The notes below the pieces were generated by a model. That model was not told where the DNA came from, ran no database searches, and saw nothing but the letters and a program-made list of their open reading frames with translations. From contig CAITYF010000189.1 of the NCBI GenBank assembly GCA_903896545.1, positions 1 to 47,339 of the forward strand: a DNA stretch of 47,339 nucleotides, given 5' to 3'. Position 1 is the first letter of the stretch, and each line of letters starts with the position of its first letter. Positions 16,331-25,061 of the stretch are shown piece by piece. This DNA is from an uncultured Myxococcales bacterium. Lineage in GTDB: Bacteria; Myxococcota_A; UBA9042. The position numbers and the translations under genes are program-made.

Positions 16331-17590
16331 TCAGCCCGTCTCGCGGACATGAAACGCAGTGTCCGTCGTCGCGGTCTGATCTGGCATGAAATCCGCCAGG
16401 ATGTCGCCGAAGATCATATCAAGCGCCCTGTCTTTGGCGGCATCGGGCACGCCGCTGTACCGCTGCGTCATTTCCTCCGACGTATGGCCCATCATCGCCC
16501 GCAGTGTGATCCTGTCGACGCCGGCCAGAACCCCAAGGGTGTTCACGGACCGCCGGAGCACCTGCGGCGTCACCTTCTGCTTGATACCTACTGCCTCCGT
16601 CGCAATCTCCAGCGCACTGTTCAGGCTGTTGCCCTCGCGCGGCGTGCCCTTGGTACTCGGGAAGACCAGCCCAGACCTGATCTCCGCCGGGCGATTCCGT
16701 TTCTGCTGCCACGCTTGGTGGGCAATGAGCGCGTCCAACAGTACAGCGTTCATCCGCGTCGTGCGCGCAGTACCGGTCTTGGTCGTCTCGGTCAGTTGCC
16801 CGTCACTTATGCTACGACGCACGTGCAGTGTGCCCGTGTCGAGTTCGATGGCGTCCCAACGTAATGCATAGATCTCGCCAGGACGCATCGCCGTGAAGCC
16901 CAGCATGACAAGTTCTGCGTACCGATCGGGTGTGTACTGCCGTGCGGCCAGGAGCAGCGCCTTCAGTCCTTCACCGGTGAGACAGCGCATTTCTCGCTTC
17001 GGCGTGGCCCCCGGCTTCCCTTTCGGCGGCTTCACGCGCAGCGTCGGATCGAGCATGTTCAGGTCCGCCGCCATGTCCCGCAGCATCTGCACCGCGGGGC
17101 GCCACCACGACGTCAACGTGTCCTTGCTGTACGGCTCGCCAGATCCTTCGCGCACGGACCCGTCAAGATTGTGGCGAGTCGGCTGGATCTGCTGGTCGAG
17201 CCAGATCACCCATGACGCCAACATCGCCCGCGTCATGTCCTGGCAGGCGAGGTAGCCGAGCTTCGGCACGAAGTGGTCCCAGATTGCCGATTCATAGTGC
17301 CGCGCGGCGGCTGGCTTCAGCGTCTGCTTGTGGCCGTCGAGCCACTCACGAGCGTACGCCTCGACGCTTTGGCCGGTATCCGGGCGGCGTGCGACAGGGG
17401 TCGGTGGTTTGCGCAGCTCCGCTTGAAGCGTCAACGCCAGCTGCGCGGCTTCCGGTACGGTCGCGTTCGCCGCCAGATTCTGCTGCGCGAAGACCATCTT
17501 TCCGTCCTTCCAGATACCGACTTTGACCGCGAGCCGTCCGTCCTTGCGGCGGTAGACGCCCATCGGTTCCAACTTCTTCCAGCCCTTCAT
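16331..17590 (-). CDS. Tyrosine-type site-specific integrase
   Basis: 419 residues; ATG 17590 has GGAGG five bases upstream, and the frame extension to 17677 is not used. Residues 1-60 carry an arm-type DNA-binding pattern (GVYRRKDGRLAVKVGIWKDG), 75-190 form the SAM-like core-binding domain (SVEAYAREWLDGHKQTLKP), and the catalytic domain follows. Catalytic residues: Arg236 in FTAMRPGEIYALRW, Lys271 in TKTGTARTTRM, Arg346 in TPQVLRRSVNT, His369 in MMGHTSEEMTQRY and the nucleophile Tyr378. The usual His before the second Arg is Gln343, a tolerated variation in some integrases. It is the last gene of the island A operon and its N-terminus overlaps the HTH gene. Confidence 0.9.
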   Translation of the reverse strand: MKGWKKLEPMGVYRRKDGRLAVKVGIWKDGKMVFAQQNLAANATVPEAAQLALTLQAELRKPPTPVARRPDTGQSVEAYAREWLDGHKQTLKPAAARHYESAIWDHFVPKLGYLACQDMTRAMLASWVIWLDQQIQPTRHNLDGSVREGSGEPYSKDTLTSWWRPAVQMLRDMAADLNMLDPTLRVKPPKGKPGATPKREMRCLTGEGLKALLLAARQYTPDRYAELVMLGFTAMRPGEIYALRWDAIELDTGTLHVRRSISDGQLTETTKTGTARTTRMNAVLLDALIAHQAWQQKRNRPAEIRSGLVFPSTKGTPREGNSLNSALEIATEAVGIKQKVTPQVLRRSVNTLGVLAGVDRITLRAMMGHTSEEMTQRYSGVPDAAKDRALDMIFGDILADFMPDQTATTDTAFHVRETG

Positions 17591-18035
17591 CCGATCCTCC
17601 TTTGCCGAGCCTGAGCACATCGACCCGGTTGTAAACATTTTCTTTTCCGCGCTTGTCGACCGCTGGCAGAGCGACACTGTTGCGACTCGCGCGCATCCTG
17701 ACTCCGGCCACGGTGGTCCCCAGAAGTCGGGCAGCCTCTTTGGTCGTCACGGTGTCCTGCCGCGAAAGACGCGCGAGGGCCAACTCGTCGGCGACACGGT
17801 TCAAAGCCATCGCGGTCGCCGGCGTTTCGAGATCGTTCGGTTCCGTGTCGAGCGCCAAACCGCTCCGCTCCGATGCTCTTGCGCTGCAGCTCAGCCATAT
17901 AGCCTCCTTAATCGCCGACGCCAGTTCCATTACCGCGGCGGTGTTTTCGTGTACGGCAGCAACGAGGTCGGTGGTTCCGAGTCGGGACTCGGAAACCACA
18001 GGCATGTCGCGTTGCTGGTCGTTAACGCTGGCCAT
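17346..18035 (-). CDS. HTH protein, excisionase/MerR-like, with long overlap into the integrase gene
   Basis: 229 residues from ATG 18035. Residues 94-120 hold TVTTKEAARLLGTTVAGVRM, a helix-turn-helix of the excisionase/MerR type, followed by SVALPAVDKRGKENVYNRVD, matching the wing of DNA-binding helices that read host or att DNA. An upstream helical part (DLVAAVHENTAAVMELASAI) may dimerise. The last 80 residues overlap the start of the integrase gene in another frame and look less natural, so the natural end may be near residue 148 with a frameshift in the sequence, or the overlap may be genuine. Position before the integrase supports a directionality or regulator role. Confidence 0.65.
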   Translation of the reverse strand: MASVNDQQRDMPVVSESRLGTTDLVAAVHENTAAVMELASAIKEAIWLSCSARASERSGLALDTEPNDLETPATAMALNRVADELALARLSRQDTVTTKEAARLLGTTVAGVRMRASRNSVALPAVDKRGKENVYNRVDVLRLGKGGSDEGLEEVGTDGRLPPQGRTARGQSRYLEGRKDGLRAAESGGERDRTGSRAAGVDASSGAAQTTDPCRTPPGYRPKRRGVRS

Positions 18036-18110
18036 GGTCGCATTCCGCGCGGACCAAGGCAGGTCCGCAGTGTTTATCAATTGGCTCTTTCTCGTGTCAA
18101 TTCAGTGTGT

Positions 18111-19043
18111 TTACGCTGATTCGTCGCCACCTAAACCTGCATGCACTTCGCGGACTTGCACGCTTGTCCTTGCGGCTGTCGCTGCGACTGTCCCAGCGGC
18201 AGCCGACCTGCCGCGTGCAACCCGCTGATTATTAGTGTTTTCTGCGCGCGGTTGCGCCGCATCATTGGAGGTGCAATGCCATTCCCTGCCGTCGAGGGTC
18301 GGAACCGGTGCCGCAACGGGTCGCTGGTTGAGTTCAGGGAGACGAAAACACCGCACGTTGAAGCTGAGACCGATTGACCGGCAGATAGCTTCGAGTCCGT
18401 TGGCTGCCGGGCGCGCGTCGACGAGCCAGAGCTCCAAGTCGCGCTGCGGACGGGAATGAAGCAGTACGGCGTATGCCTCGAGCTTCTTGCGCAGCACGGA
18501 TGCTCGGGCCTCCGTGCCCATATCCAATTCGATGGCCAAAAAACGCGGGCCCGCGCCACAAAGCTCTGCCAGACCATCCGGCACCAAGTGAAAACGCGGG
18601 AATCCAATCGCCTGGGCTGCAGCAGATCGACCGCCGTGATACGCCGCGAGGTCGAGCAGTCCCGAGTTCCGCATCGCGATCACGGCAAGCCTGCAATCAA
18701 CGCTGGCGACATGGTGAGTAATGCCATCGGGGCGGATGACGCCGGAGGTTCTGGCGCCCGGAATCGGGCCGCCGTGGATTTCCTCCAAGTACACGAGCGC
18801 GCGCCGCGTCGCGCTCCACAGGCTCGGGAAGCGACTGTCGGCAATAGCAACCGACAAGTAGCCGTGATTCAGAAGTTTTCTGAGGCGCTTGCGTCCCGCC
18901 GTGCTGCCGTCGAACAGCGCGCACTCTACTTGTTCCGTCGTGACGTAGCCGGCCACCGCCGCCAAGGACAAAATTCTCTCGTCACGGTCCTGAATAGCAA
19001 TTGGCCTGGCGTGCGGCGTCGGCTTGATGCGGGACGTGCGCAT
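18111..19043 (-). CDS. Replication-relaxation family protein (winged helix)
   Basis: 310 residues; ATG 19043 overlaps the stop of the upstream gene (TGATG). The start MRTSRIKPTPHARPIAIQDR leads into a winged-helix domain (RDERILSLAAVAGYVTTEQV, then KRLRKLLNHGYLSVAI), followed by a larger alpha/beta domain with HHVASVDCRLAVIAMRNSG, RFLAIELDMGTEARASVLRK and QRDLELWLVDARPAANG. The order wHTH plus a nuclease-like alpha/beta fold is that of the replication-relaxation family found on plasmids and integrative elements next to coupling ATPases. It probably binds element DNA for replication or transfer initiation. The C-terminal 40 residues are low-complexity. Confidence 0.65.
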   Translation of the reverse strand: MRTSRIKPTPHARPIAIQDRDERILSLAAVAGYVTTEQVECALFDGSTAGRKRLRKLLNHGYLSVAIADSRFPSLWSATRRALVYLEEIHGGPIPGARTSGVIRPDGITHHVASVDCRLAVIAMRNSGLLDLAAYHGGRSAAAQAIGFPRFHLVPDGLAELCGAGPRFLAIELDMGTEARASVLRKKLEAYAVLLHSRPQRDLELWLVDARPAANGLEAICRSIGLSFNVRCFRLPELNQRPVAAPVPTLDGREWHCTSNDAAQPRAENTNNQRVARGRSAAAGTVAATAARTSVQVREVHAGLGGDESA

Positions 19044-19384
19044 CAGTGCACCTCCGTCAGAAACGGGCTGTCGATGAAGTGCCCGCAGAAGTTGCAGGAC
19101 ATGTACGGCGTGACGGCATGGCAGGATGGTCGACCGCATCGCCATACAGAACCGTCGTAGGTCGCTCGGCAGAGCGAGCAGGTCCAGCGGCCGACTGTCT
19201 CAACGTTTTGGTGGCACGAGCTGCACCGGACCGTGGAGCCCGAGTGCATGTTGCGCACGCGCCACCAGGCGGCAAGGAAGGTCTGACCGTACCGCAGGGC
19301 GTGCAGTAGCCAAAAGCCGGCCGCGGCGATCATCGTGGCGGCGCGGAAGCTGATGACGATGACTGACCAAATGCGTTTGAACAT
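19043..19384 (-). CDS. Small membrane protein with double zinc ribbon
   Basis: 113 residues from ATG 19384, four bases after the ATPase stop. A hydrophobic segment MFKRIWSVIVISFR...ATMIAAAGFWLLHALRYG spans residues 5-35. The rest carries paired Cys motifs, CSSCHQNV, CSLCRATY, CGRPSC and CNFCGHF, that form two zinc ribbons. The gene is coupled to both neighbours. It may anchor a DNA- or protein-binding ribbon at the membrane beside the coupling ATPase, which itself lacks membrane segments. The family is not recognised. Confidence 0.7.
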   Translation of the reverse strand: MFKRIWSVIVISFRAATMIAAAGFWLLHALRYGQTFLAAWWRVRNMHSGSTVRCSSCHQNVETVGRWTCSLCRATYDGSVWRCGRPSCHAVTPYMSCNFCGHFIDSPFLTEVH

Positions 19385-19388
19385 TGGA

Positions 19389-20855
19389 CTACCCCCAGTG
19401 GCTGCGGCGACCGGCAGTCGGCGGATTGGTGTTGTCGGCTTGCGCCTGCGACCCTGAGTCGAAGAGACGGGTCGGGCGATGACCTGAGGGCACGATATGG
19501 CGACTCCGCGCTGCGGCGATCGCGTCCGCTTGCTTGTCTGCTGCCGCCAGCCACGCTGCTTTGGGCAGCGTGTCCGTGACGAAGCGCACCGGCGCTCCCG
19601 ATTGGCCGAACAAGACAAATTCACGGGGCTTCAGCTTGAGAAGCGACTGTGCGAGTTCGTCGCGCGCGCTTCCGGCCGCACCGGAATCGGCAAGTTCTTT
19701 GGCGTACAGCATCGCCTCGGACGGGACTCCGACCCGCCCAGCCACTTTGTGAGCGCAGTTGGTCAAGACGGCGGAGAGTAGGCCGGGCGACACAGCAGAC
19801 AGCTGCGTGGTGGACTGTGTTGCGAGAACCAAACCAGCGCCGCGGCTACGCGTTAAAGACAATGTTTTCTCGAGCGAATTTGCGATGACGGGTGCCACGA
19901 CGGCGCACTCGTCGAGGACCAAAACCGCCGGCGTTCCCGTGAACGGCGTCACCCGTTGCTGAATGGCTGCGAGCACCAGCTTGAACGTCGCCATGCACGC
20001 GACCTTGACTGGCGACTCCAAGGCCCCCGGCGAGTTGCCAAGGCAGAACCGCGTGATGCGTCCTGGCAAAAGCATGTCGCGGAAGGACAAGCAGCTCGGC
20101 GCCGCAATCGACGCTTCCCATGCTTCCGACCCAAGCCCACCAAAGGCCTGCAGAAGCCGGATGCGGCACGACGCAGAAAGTTCCGGTGTCAGATGCAGCC
20201 CCAGGAGCGCCTCGCGGGCAACGTCTGAGGTTGTGCGCCCCGCAAGAACTGGGATGCCATCCGGCTGGAAAGCCTGGGCCGCCCAGTGCAGATTTGAAGA
20301 AGGCGCGTGCAATACGGCCTCAATCACCGCGCCAATCGCGATAATCTGTTGATTCCCCAGTGCAACGCCATTGCCTGCCGACGAAATCGCGTTGACCAGG
20401 TCGACAAGAGTGGCCGTGAGCAGGCGCGGCGACAGAATACCCTTCTCCAGGACGCATAGGTTCATCGGCACTGCCGTCTGTAGCGGGTCAATTGCAGAAA
20501 GGTGACCCAACATATCGGGACACCTTGCGGCGATACCGCTGTCGAGTTCGTCCAAATCGCCTTTGGGGTCCCAGATGATGATTGCTGGACGTTGGGCGAG
20601 AGGAAGGCGCGCCATGCGGGCGATGATGCCCAGCAGCCAAAGCAAGAGGAGCCCGGTCTTCCCAAATCCTGAAGCGCCGCTGACGAAGGTGTGGCGATTG
20701 TCGAGTTGCACCATGACCGGCATGGGTAGGTCGATCGGACGGTCATCCGCGGTTGTATGACCGACAATGACGCCGTCGGGTTCGACGTGAACGATCGCGG
20801 GCGTCGGCGGAGCAGCTCTGCGAAGGACGGAGCCCGTCAGGTCAATGAGCTTCAT
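19389..20855 (-). CDS. VirD4/TraD/FtsK-type coupling ATPase
   Basis: 488 residues from ATG 20855, overlapping the upstream stop by four bases. Walker A is SGASGFGKTGLL (Gly60-Thr67), followed by IIIWDPKGDLDEL (96-103), a hallmark of HerA/TraD-like ATPases. Walker B is AVLVLDECAVV (Asp315, Glu316), and GLVLATQSTTQL is the sensor motif. There is no transmembrane segment; the neighbouring small membrane proteins may supply the anchor. The expected role is to recognise or pump DNA of the element during transfer or segregation. The C-terminus is a disordered Pro/Gln/Arg tail. Confidence 0.85.
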   Translation of the reverse strand: MKLIDLTGSVLRRAAPPTPAIVHVEPDGVIVGHTTADDRPIDLPMPVMVQLDNRHTFVSGASGFGKTGLLLLWLLGIIARMARLPLAQRPAIIIWDPKGDLDELDSGIAARCPDMLGHLSAIDPLQTAVPMNLCVLEKGILSPRLLTATLVDLVNAISSAGNGVALGNQQIIAIGAVIEAVLHAPSSNLHWAAQAFQPDGIPVLAGRTTSDVAREALLGLHLTPELSASCRIRLLQAFGGLGSEAWEASIAAPSCLSFRDMLLPGRITRFCLGNSPGALESPVKVACMATFKLVLAAIQQRVTPFTGTPAVLVLDECAVVAPVIANSLEKTLSLTRSRGAGLVLATQSTTQLSAVSPGLLSAVLTNCAHKVAGRVGVPSEAMLYAKELADSGAAGSARDELAQSLLKLKPREFVLFGQSGAPVRFVTDTLPKAAWLAAADKQADAIAAARSRHIVPSGHRPTRLFDSGSQAQADNTNPPTAGRRSHWG

Positions 20856-21175
20856 GAAGGCCTCGACGCACGTGTTTTCAGGCTGGTGCGTTTTTGCTGG
20901 TCGAAGTTCTTCTCCAAGGATGCGCGGCCGCTGCGGAACTTCAGGTGGCCAGCGAAGAGTGGCACGCCGATGACGAGCGCAACTACGACTGGGCCACCGA
21001 CGAGAAAGTCACCAAACGCGCCCAGACTTTGCAGTGCGAGGTGGACCAGAGGCGGCAGCAGCATCCAGCAGACGACGCCGATCGCCAGACGCGCGTGCAG
21101 CCGGCGGATCTTGGTCAGGCGGGCGACCCAGATGCTGACGGAGAATGCCAAAAGAAATTCGAAGACTGAGGTCAT
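20852..21175 (-). CDS. Small integral membrane protein before the ATPase
   Basis: 107 residues from ATG 21175; the open frame continues upstream but the upstream hairpin and ribosome binding site favour this start. Three hydrophobic segments are visible: MTSVFEFLLAFSVSIW, LAIGVVCWMLLPPLVHLALQ and GGPVVVALVIGVPLFAG. The C-terminus is basic (KNFDQQKRTSLKTRASRPS). The ATGA overlap with the ATPase gene implies coupled synthesis and suggests it is the membrane partner of that ATPase. No named family. Confidence 0.7.
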   Translation of the reverse strand: MTSVFEFLLAFSVSIWVARLTKIRRLHARLAIGVVCWMLLPPLVHLALQSLGAFGDFLVGGPVVVALVIGVPLFAGHLKFRSGRASLEKNFDQQKRTSLKTRASRPS

Positions 21176-21190
21176 TGACGGTGATCTCCT

Positions 21191-21225
21191 GTCGGTGCGG
21201 ATGGCGTGCGCCGACGTGCACCGAC
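21191..21225 (-). promoter_or_regulatory. RNA hairpin before the membrane-protein/ATPase gene pair
   Basis: Arms GTCGGTGC (21191-21198) and GCACCGAC (21218-21225) pair perfectly (8 bp) in the 83-bp gap upstream of the gene starting at 21175. It could limit read-through or adjust translation inside the operon. There is no T-run after it. Confidence 0.4.
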
Positions 21226-21258
21226 CTGGTACGCGCCGACCCACGCGAAAGTCACTTC

Positions 21259-22173
21259 TCAATCCGTGGTGAAGACCGCGCTCGACGACGTCCAGACGTT
21301 GCTGCTTGTGACGGTCGGAACCGGCGCGGGCAACTTGCCAATCAGAATCTGCGTCGGGCCGGCGGTGAACTGGCCGTCCAACCTGCGCAGCCGGAAGTGG
21401 TGCAGCCGAATCGCCGACGGGATGAGTTCGGCAGCCCAGACCTCCGAACCGCGGACTAAAGGAAAGCGCTGCTCGGCCTGAACTGCCGTCACGAGTCCGC
21501 CGCGGTCTCGGAAGGAACCGATAGGCGGAAGCACGAAGAGTGGCGCCGGCTCAGCGCCGCCGTGCGACCAAAGCAGCGGATGAACTTGCGACGGAACATC
21601 TGCGACGATCTTGGGAAACGTCCGCGTGAAATGCTCGCGAAACCGAGCACGTACGCGCGCCTCCTGTTCCCTTTCCGCAGCCGTTGTGCCAGGTCCGCGG
21701 AACGCCTCGCTGCCGCCGAGCGCGGTGACGCTATCGAGCGCCTTCCAGAACGCGCCAAGCCTGCGTGCGTGGTGCTCGTCATCCGGCTCGATAAGTACGA
21801 GCGCGGCCGACGTCGGGCCCTCGCTCGGCTTGATGACGAGGTAGGAGAACAGCGGCTGCTTCGCCTCGCGGGCCACGCCAAGTGCAGCGAGTTGCGACCG
21901 AGGCGTGTCCGTTTGGGCGATGACGGGGCCATTGACCGTGATCCGACTGGCAACCTCCTCGAAGCGTCCCTCATGGTAGTCCGTTCGCAGGCCGCCGAGC
22001 GTGGCATCCTGCGCGGCAAGACGAGCCCTGCCCGGAAAGGGGTCCACCGGAACGTAGTTGAGTGCGACTGCGTCGCTGGACCGATTGACCGCCTCAAGCG
22101 TCGGGCGAAGCTGCCGAGAGCCTTCGCCGCTGCCGGCGTTGAAGACAGTAATGAAAGTCGGTTTGGGATTCAT
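21259..22173 (-). CDS. Hypothetical protein of island A (304 aa)
   Basis: ATG 22173 has AGGAG eight bases upstream. The sequence starts MNPKPTFITVFNAGSGEGSR and looks soluble and alpha/beta, with VALNYVPVDPFPGRARLAAQ, FSYLVIKPSEGPTSAALVLI, a charged helix (EREQEARVRARFREHFTR) and VHPLLWSHGGAEPAPLFVLP. The end VTSSNVWTSSSAVFTTD is Ser/Thr-rich. No catalytic motif is recognised. Its place in a tightly packed operon with a coupling ATPase points to a transfer-related job, but nothing in the sequence proves it. Confidence 0.7.
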   Translation of the reverse strand: MNPKPTFITVFNAGSGEGSRQLRPTLEAVNRSSDAVALNYVPVDPFPGRARLAAQDATLGGLRTDYHEGRFEEVASRITVNGPVIAQTDTPRSQLAALGVAREAKQPLFSYLVIKPSEGPTSAALVLIEPDDEHHARRLGAFWKALDSVTALGGSEAFRGPGTTAAEREQEARVRARFREHFTRTFPKIVADVPSQVHPLLWSHGGAEPAPLFVLPPIGSFRDRGGLVTAVQAEQRFPLVRGSEVWAAELIPSAIRLHHFRLRRLDGQFTAGPTQILIGKLPAPVPTVTSSNVWTSSSAVFTTD

Positions 22174-22212
22174 GATGTGTTCTCCTGGGGGTGAAAAGTC
22201 CTTCACGTCGAT

Positions 22213-23031
22213 TCAGGACTGCTTGCGCGTGAGCGCAACCTGGTGCGCGCGCTCATACACCGCCACGATGCGGGCCGCGTCCGCGTCCCATGTGGACGGG
22301 GCGCCGTGCAGCGCATCAAGCAAGTGGTCGGCTGCCGTGAGCGCGCGAACCGTCTCACCGTGACGACGAACTGAACTCTCATGCGAGAGCTTCGTCAGGC
22401 GCGTGGACTGCCACTCCTTCGCGGCTGCTTTGATCATGAAGGCAGGACCAAGGGTGCTGGTTGCGAGCACGAGAGCCGACGCGACCCGCTCGGCGACGGA
22501 GCCGTCGTCCGCGTCGCCCGCCTGAGATAGCCGCAAGATCGCGACAGCCGCGACGAGGACGCAGTACCCGCCGAGAATCACACGACCCCAGCGCCGCTGC
22601 GCCGCGTCCTTCGGATTGTTGCGCAAGTCCGCCACGGCATCCGACGCGATGGCGCTCGCGATGACCACGAACGCCGCTGCCGCAAGCGAGACGATGACCT
22701 GTGTCACCATTGGCAAGTCGATGACGCGGATAAGGTCGAAATTCCCAGCGATTTCGATTGCGGTCAGCGCTATGACCGCCGGCACGATCACGCCATGGTA
22801 CGGGGGCAGATTCTGGCGGTGCGCCAAGATGTCAGCCTCGAGCTCCAGGACGATGCTGCGGTTGGCAATGGTCTCCTGAGCGCGCACGACGCGGGGATCT
22901 GCTGGGTCGAGTTCGCGAGGACGTGGACCGAGCTGCGACAGCACGACATTCCGCGCACCTGCCGTCAGCGACACACCTGCCGAAACGTCATCAATGGCTG
23001 CCTGGATGATTTCTTCGATATTGAAGTTCAT
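22213..23031 (-). CDS. Polytopic membrane protein of island A (272 aa)
   Basis: The ATG at 23031 overlaps the upstream stop by four bases. A soluble N-terminal region (MNFNIEEIIQAAIDDVSAGV) is followed by four hydrophobic segments around residues 80-98 (GVIVPAVIALTAIEIAG), 105-128 (VTQVIVSLAAAAFVVIASAI), 150-166 (VILGGYCVLVAAVAILRL) and 182-200 (VASALVLATSTLGPAFMIKA). A charged cytosolic tail follows. This topology resembles inner-membrane channel or scaffold components, but the family is not recognised. Confidence 0.7.
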   Translation of the reverse strand: MNFNIEEIIQAAIDDVSAGVSLTAGARNVVLSQLGPRPRELDPADPRVVRAQETIANRSIVLELEADILAHRQNLPPYHGVIVPAVIALTAIEIAGNFDLIRVIDLPMVTQVIVSLAAAAFVVIASAIASDAVADLRNNPKDAAQRRWGRVILGGYCVLVAAVAILRLSQAGDADDGSVAERVASALVLATSTLGPAFMIKAAAKEWQSTRLTKLSHESSVRRHGETVRALTAADHLLDALHGAPSTWDADAARIVAVYERAHQVALTRKQS

Positions 23032-23831
23032 TGCACTTTCTCCTGCGCGGCGTGCGCGCTCTTGGAAACCGGCGCAGTTGGGGCGCCGATGAAATAGACG
23101 GCTTCGGCACCCGCCGCAGTCGCCGCTTGCGTGAAGGCGTCGGCCTGCGCGCGAGTCTTCTTGTCCGTGGAGATGCAGCCTGTGCGCTGCGGTGATTCGC
23201 CCGTGACGAATGCGAACTCAATTCGAAGGCCGGCGAGGGAATCTTTCGGCCAGGGTCCTTTGATGAGACGCTTTGCAAACAACTTCGGGTGCGCGAGCTT
23301 GCACTCAAAATCCCCATAACGCTTGCTTACCTCCGCCCCGGAGGACACAACAGTGAGCGTCCGCGGGCCATGCCCGGTATGCCCGATTTGCGCGATGCTC
23401 TCGACGATGGGCTGCGCTTTGCTGGTCAGCTGCGTGCGCAGTGGCTCGACCAACCTGGTCATACGGTCGATCTCGTCCTTCACCCATTGGTCCAAGGATT
23501 TCTTCGTGGTGCGGTCGCCGCCGCGTTTCGGCGCGGTCCATTCGCTGGACGTTGCGATGAGCGTTGCTGGACCGGCGAGCGATGGAACCCACAGGCGAAC
23601 CGGGCCACCAGTTCCTTCGGCGGTCAGCATGAGCTTGCCGCGCAGGACCTCGGACAAAGCGGAGGTAGTACAAGTCGTGTGCTTTCGCGCCGAGCAGAAC
23701 ACGTCCTGCGGAGACGCGGTGTTCGCTGCTGACTTCCCGGCCATCGACGCCAGAACATGATTCGTCAACGGCGAAAGCTGATCGCAGCCAGCAACGACGA
23801 GAATGACGACGATTGCGCTGAGGCCTTTCAT
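23028..23831 (-). CDS. Lipoprotein of island A (267 aa)
   Basis: ATG 23831 overlaps the preceding stop (ATGA). MKGLSAIVVILVVAGCDQL is a lipoprotein signal with lipobox VAGC, so it should be exported and lipid-anchored at about Cys16. The mature part contains LWVPSLAGPATLIATSSEWT, a helix DQWVKDEIDRMTRLVEPLRT and IEFAFVTGESPQRTGC. No family is recognised. A lipoprotein within a transfer-type operon could correspond to a VirB7- or TraT-like surface component, but only context supports this. Confidence 0.7.
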   Translation of the reverse strand: MKGLSAIVVILVVAGCDQLSPLTNHVLASMAGKSAANTASPQDVFCSARKHTTCTTSALSEVLRGKLMLTAEGTGGPVRLWVPSLAGPATLIATSSEWTAPKRGGDRTTKKSLDQWVKDEIDRMTRLVEPLRTQLTSKAQPIVESIAQIGHTGHGPRTLTVVSSGAEVSKRYGDFECKLAHPKLFAKRLIKGPWPKDSLAGLRIEFAFVTGESPQRTGCISTDKKTRAQADAFTQAATAAGAEAVYFIGAPTAPVSKSAHAAQEKVQ

Positions 23832-24304
23832 GGTTGGCCTCCCACAGTGTTGCGGCGCGGTTCCGCCCATTCGGCGATGGCCGGGAAGATTCCCGTGCTC
23901 ATGTAGTAGCTAAAGCAGCAGACCCACTGGCGAACGCGCTGAATCGTCGTCGGCAAGTCGAGTTCCGACTCTTCGACGACGTCCGACTGCCACTGGCGGT
24001 CCAAATGCAGGCGGCCGTCGTGCCAGACCAACGTGAGGCCCGAGTCAGTCCCGGCTGTAAGGTCTTCAGAGTCCCAGCCGTTCAGCGTCAGGCGCGCGAG
24101 TGCGTGCGCGCCTTTCGCGGTCGACGTGATCACGACGACGTAGCGACGGCCTTCGGCGTCAAACTGTTCAAGCACTTTGGACTGAAGTCGTTGCTCCGTC
24201 GGAATCGTGATGCCGAATTCTGGTGATGGCGAATCGCCCGTGCCGGCAGCTGTCCGCCGTTGCGAAGGACCCGTCAGACTGCAAACCTGGGTACCGTGTT
24301 TCAT
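23828..24304 (-). CDS. First gene of the island A operon, hypothetical (158 aa)
   Basis: ATG 24304 has AGGAG eight bases upstream and no same-strand gene before it, so the operon promoter should lie just above 24304. After a disordered N-terminus, residues 45-115 form alternating strands (EGRRYVVVITSTAKGAHALA, LTLVWHDGRLHLDRQWQSD), followed by a helix with CCFSYYMSTGIFPAIAEW. No known domain is recognised. It is translationally coupled to the lipoprotein gene. Confidence 0.65.
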   Translation of the reverse strand: MKHGTQVCSLTGPSQRRTAAGTGDSPSPEFGITIPTEQRLQSKVLEQFDAEGRRYVVVITSTAKGAHALARLTLNGWDSEDLTAGTDSGLTLVWHDGRLHLDRQWQSDVVEESELDLPTTIQRVRQWVCCFSYYMSTGIFPAIAEWAEPRRNTVGGQP

Positions 24305-25061
24305 GGACCGAACTCCTGCTGCGGCGTTTGCGCCCGGCGGTCTGACAACGGTTTCCCAAGATGATCAGGACAACTCTGTGCTCGGAGTGATCGGCCTAGA
24401 TGTTGCTCGCTTTAATTTCAATGCATTAGGATCGGGGGCGGAGCGTGGTCGCGGGACGGAGGCAAAAAAAGTGACATGACTCGCAAAAATTTGTCTCGTT
24501 TTTGAAGTTCGTGCGTTGTCCAGATGTGCGGGCCAAGCGCTCGCACTCCCGGCCGAACCGGGATGCCCTTTGAAAGCGCAACGACACGAATTTCAGTTGT
24601 GCTGGAAGCGACCATCAAGGCCGCAAACCAGCTGTATCCATGACTACGAACACCCAAGAACCAAGACCTGTCGACTGCTGCGCGGCCACGCGAGCCATCT
24701 GACCTTCTCATGACCAAGTTTCGCCCTGACCCGGCCCTGATTGCTGTCGCATGAGAAGCGCACAGCAAGCATTCGGAGGCGGGCAAACCAACGAACCGAC
24801 CGTCACCCGGAAGGCCAGAACTCAGCGTCCCCGCAGAGAGTATCCCAGCAGCCAGCTTCCAAGCTCGAAGCAACTTCTGCTCCGGGTGCTCGGTCCAGCA
24901 CTTCGTCGAACCAATCCGGTAGGTCGCCCGCGAGAAGACGCTGCCCTAACCGGCAGTCGAAGTCGCGCGACGGTCAGCGGCGTCGAGTCTGCCGGACCAA
25001 TAACCAGTTGACACAGCACGCATCGAGGCGTGCCGGTCGACCGTCTTGGGGGAGATTGGCC
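24305..25061. other. Divergent intergenic region between island A and the sigma-like gene
   Basis: About 757 bp with no convincing gene. It must contain the promoter of the minus-strand island A operon and that of the plus-strand gene at 25062. On the minus strand TTGAAA with TAGGCC 17 bases further (around 24397-24425) is a poor promoter candidate. A perfect TTGACA occurs at 25009-25014 on the plus strand but without a -10 box at the expected distance. Local AT-rich patches surround 24410-24510. Confidence 0.5.

Larger units (their letters stand above)
16331..24304 (-). mobile_element. Island A: probable integrative element with transfer-type ATPase operon (limits approximate)
   Basis: Ten genes on the minus strand are joined by short gaps or ATGA-type overlaps and end in a tyrosine integrase: 24304 hypothetical, lipoprotein, membrane protein, hypothetical, membrane protein, VirD4/TraD-like ATPase, zinc-ribbon membrane protein, replication-relaxation protein, HTH protein, integrase. 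The content is that of an integrative mobilisable or conjugative element. No relaxase with HUH motifs, VirB-type channel or att repeats were identified, so limits and mobility are inferred. Confidence 0.5.
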
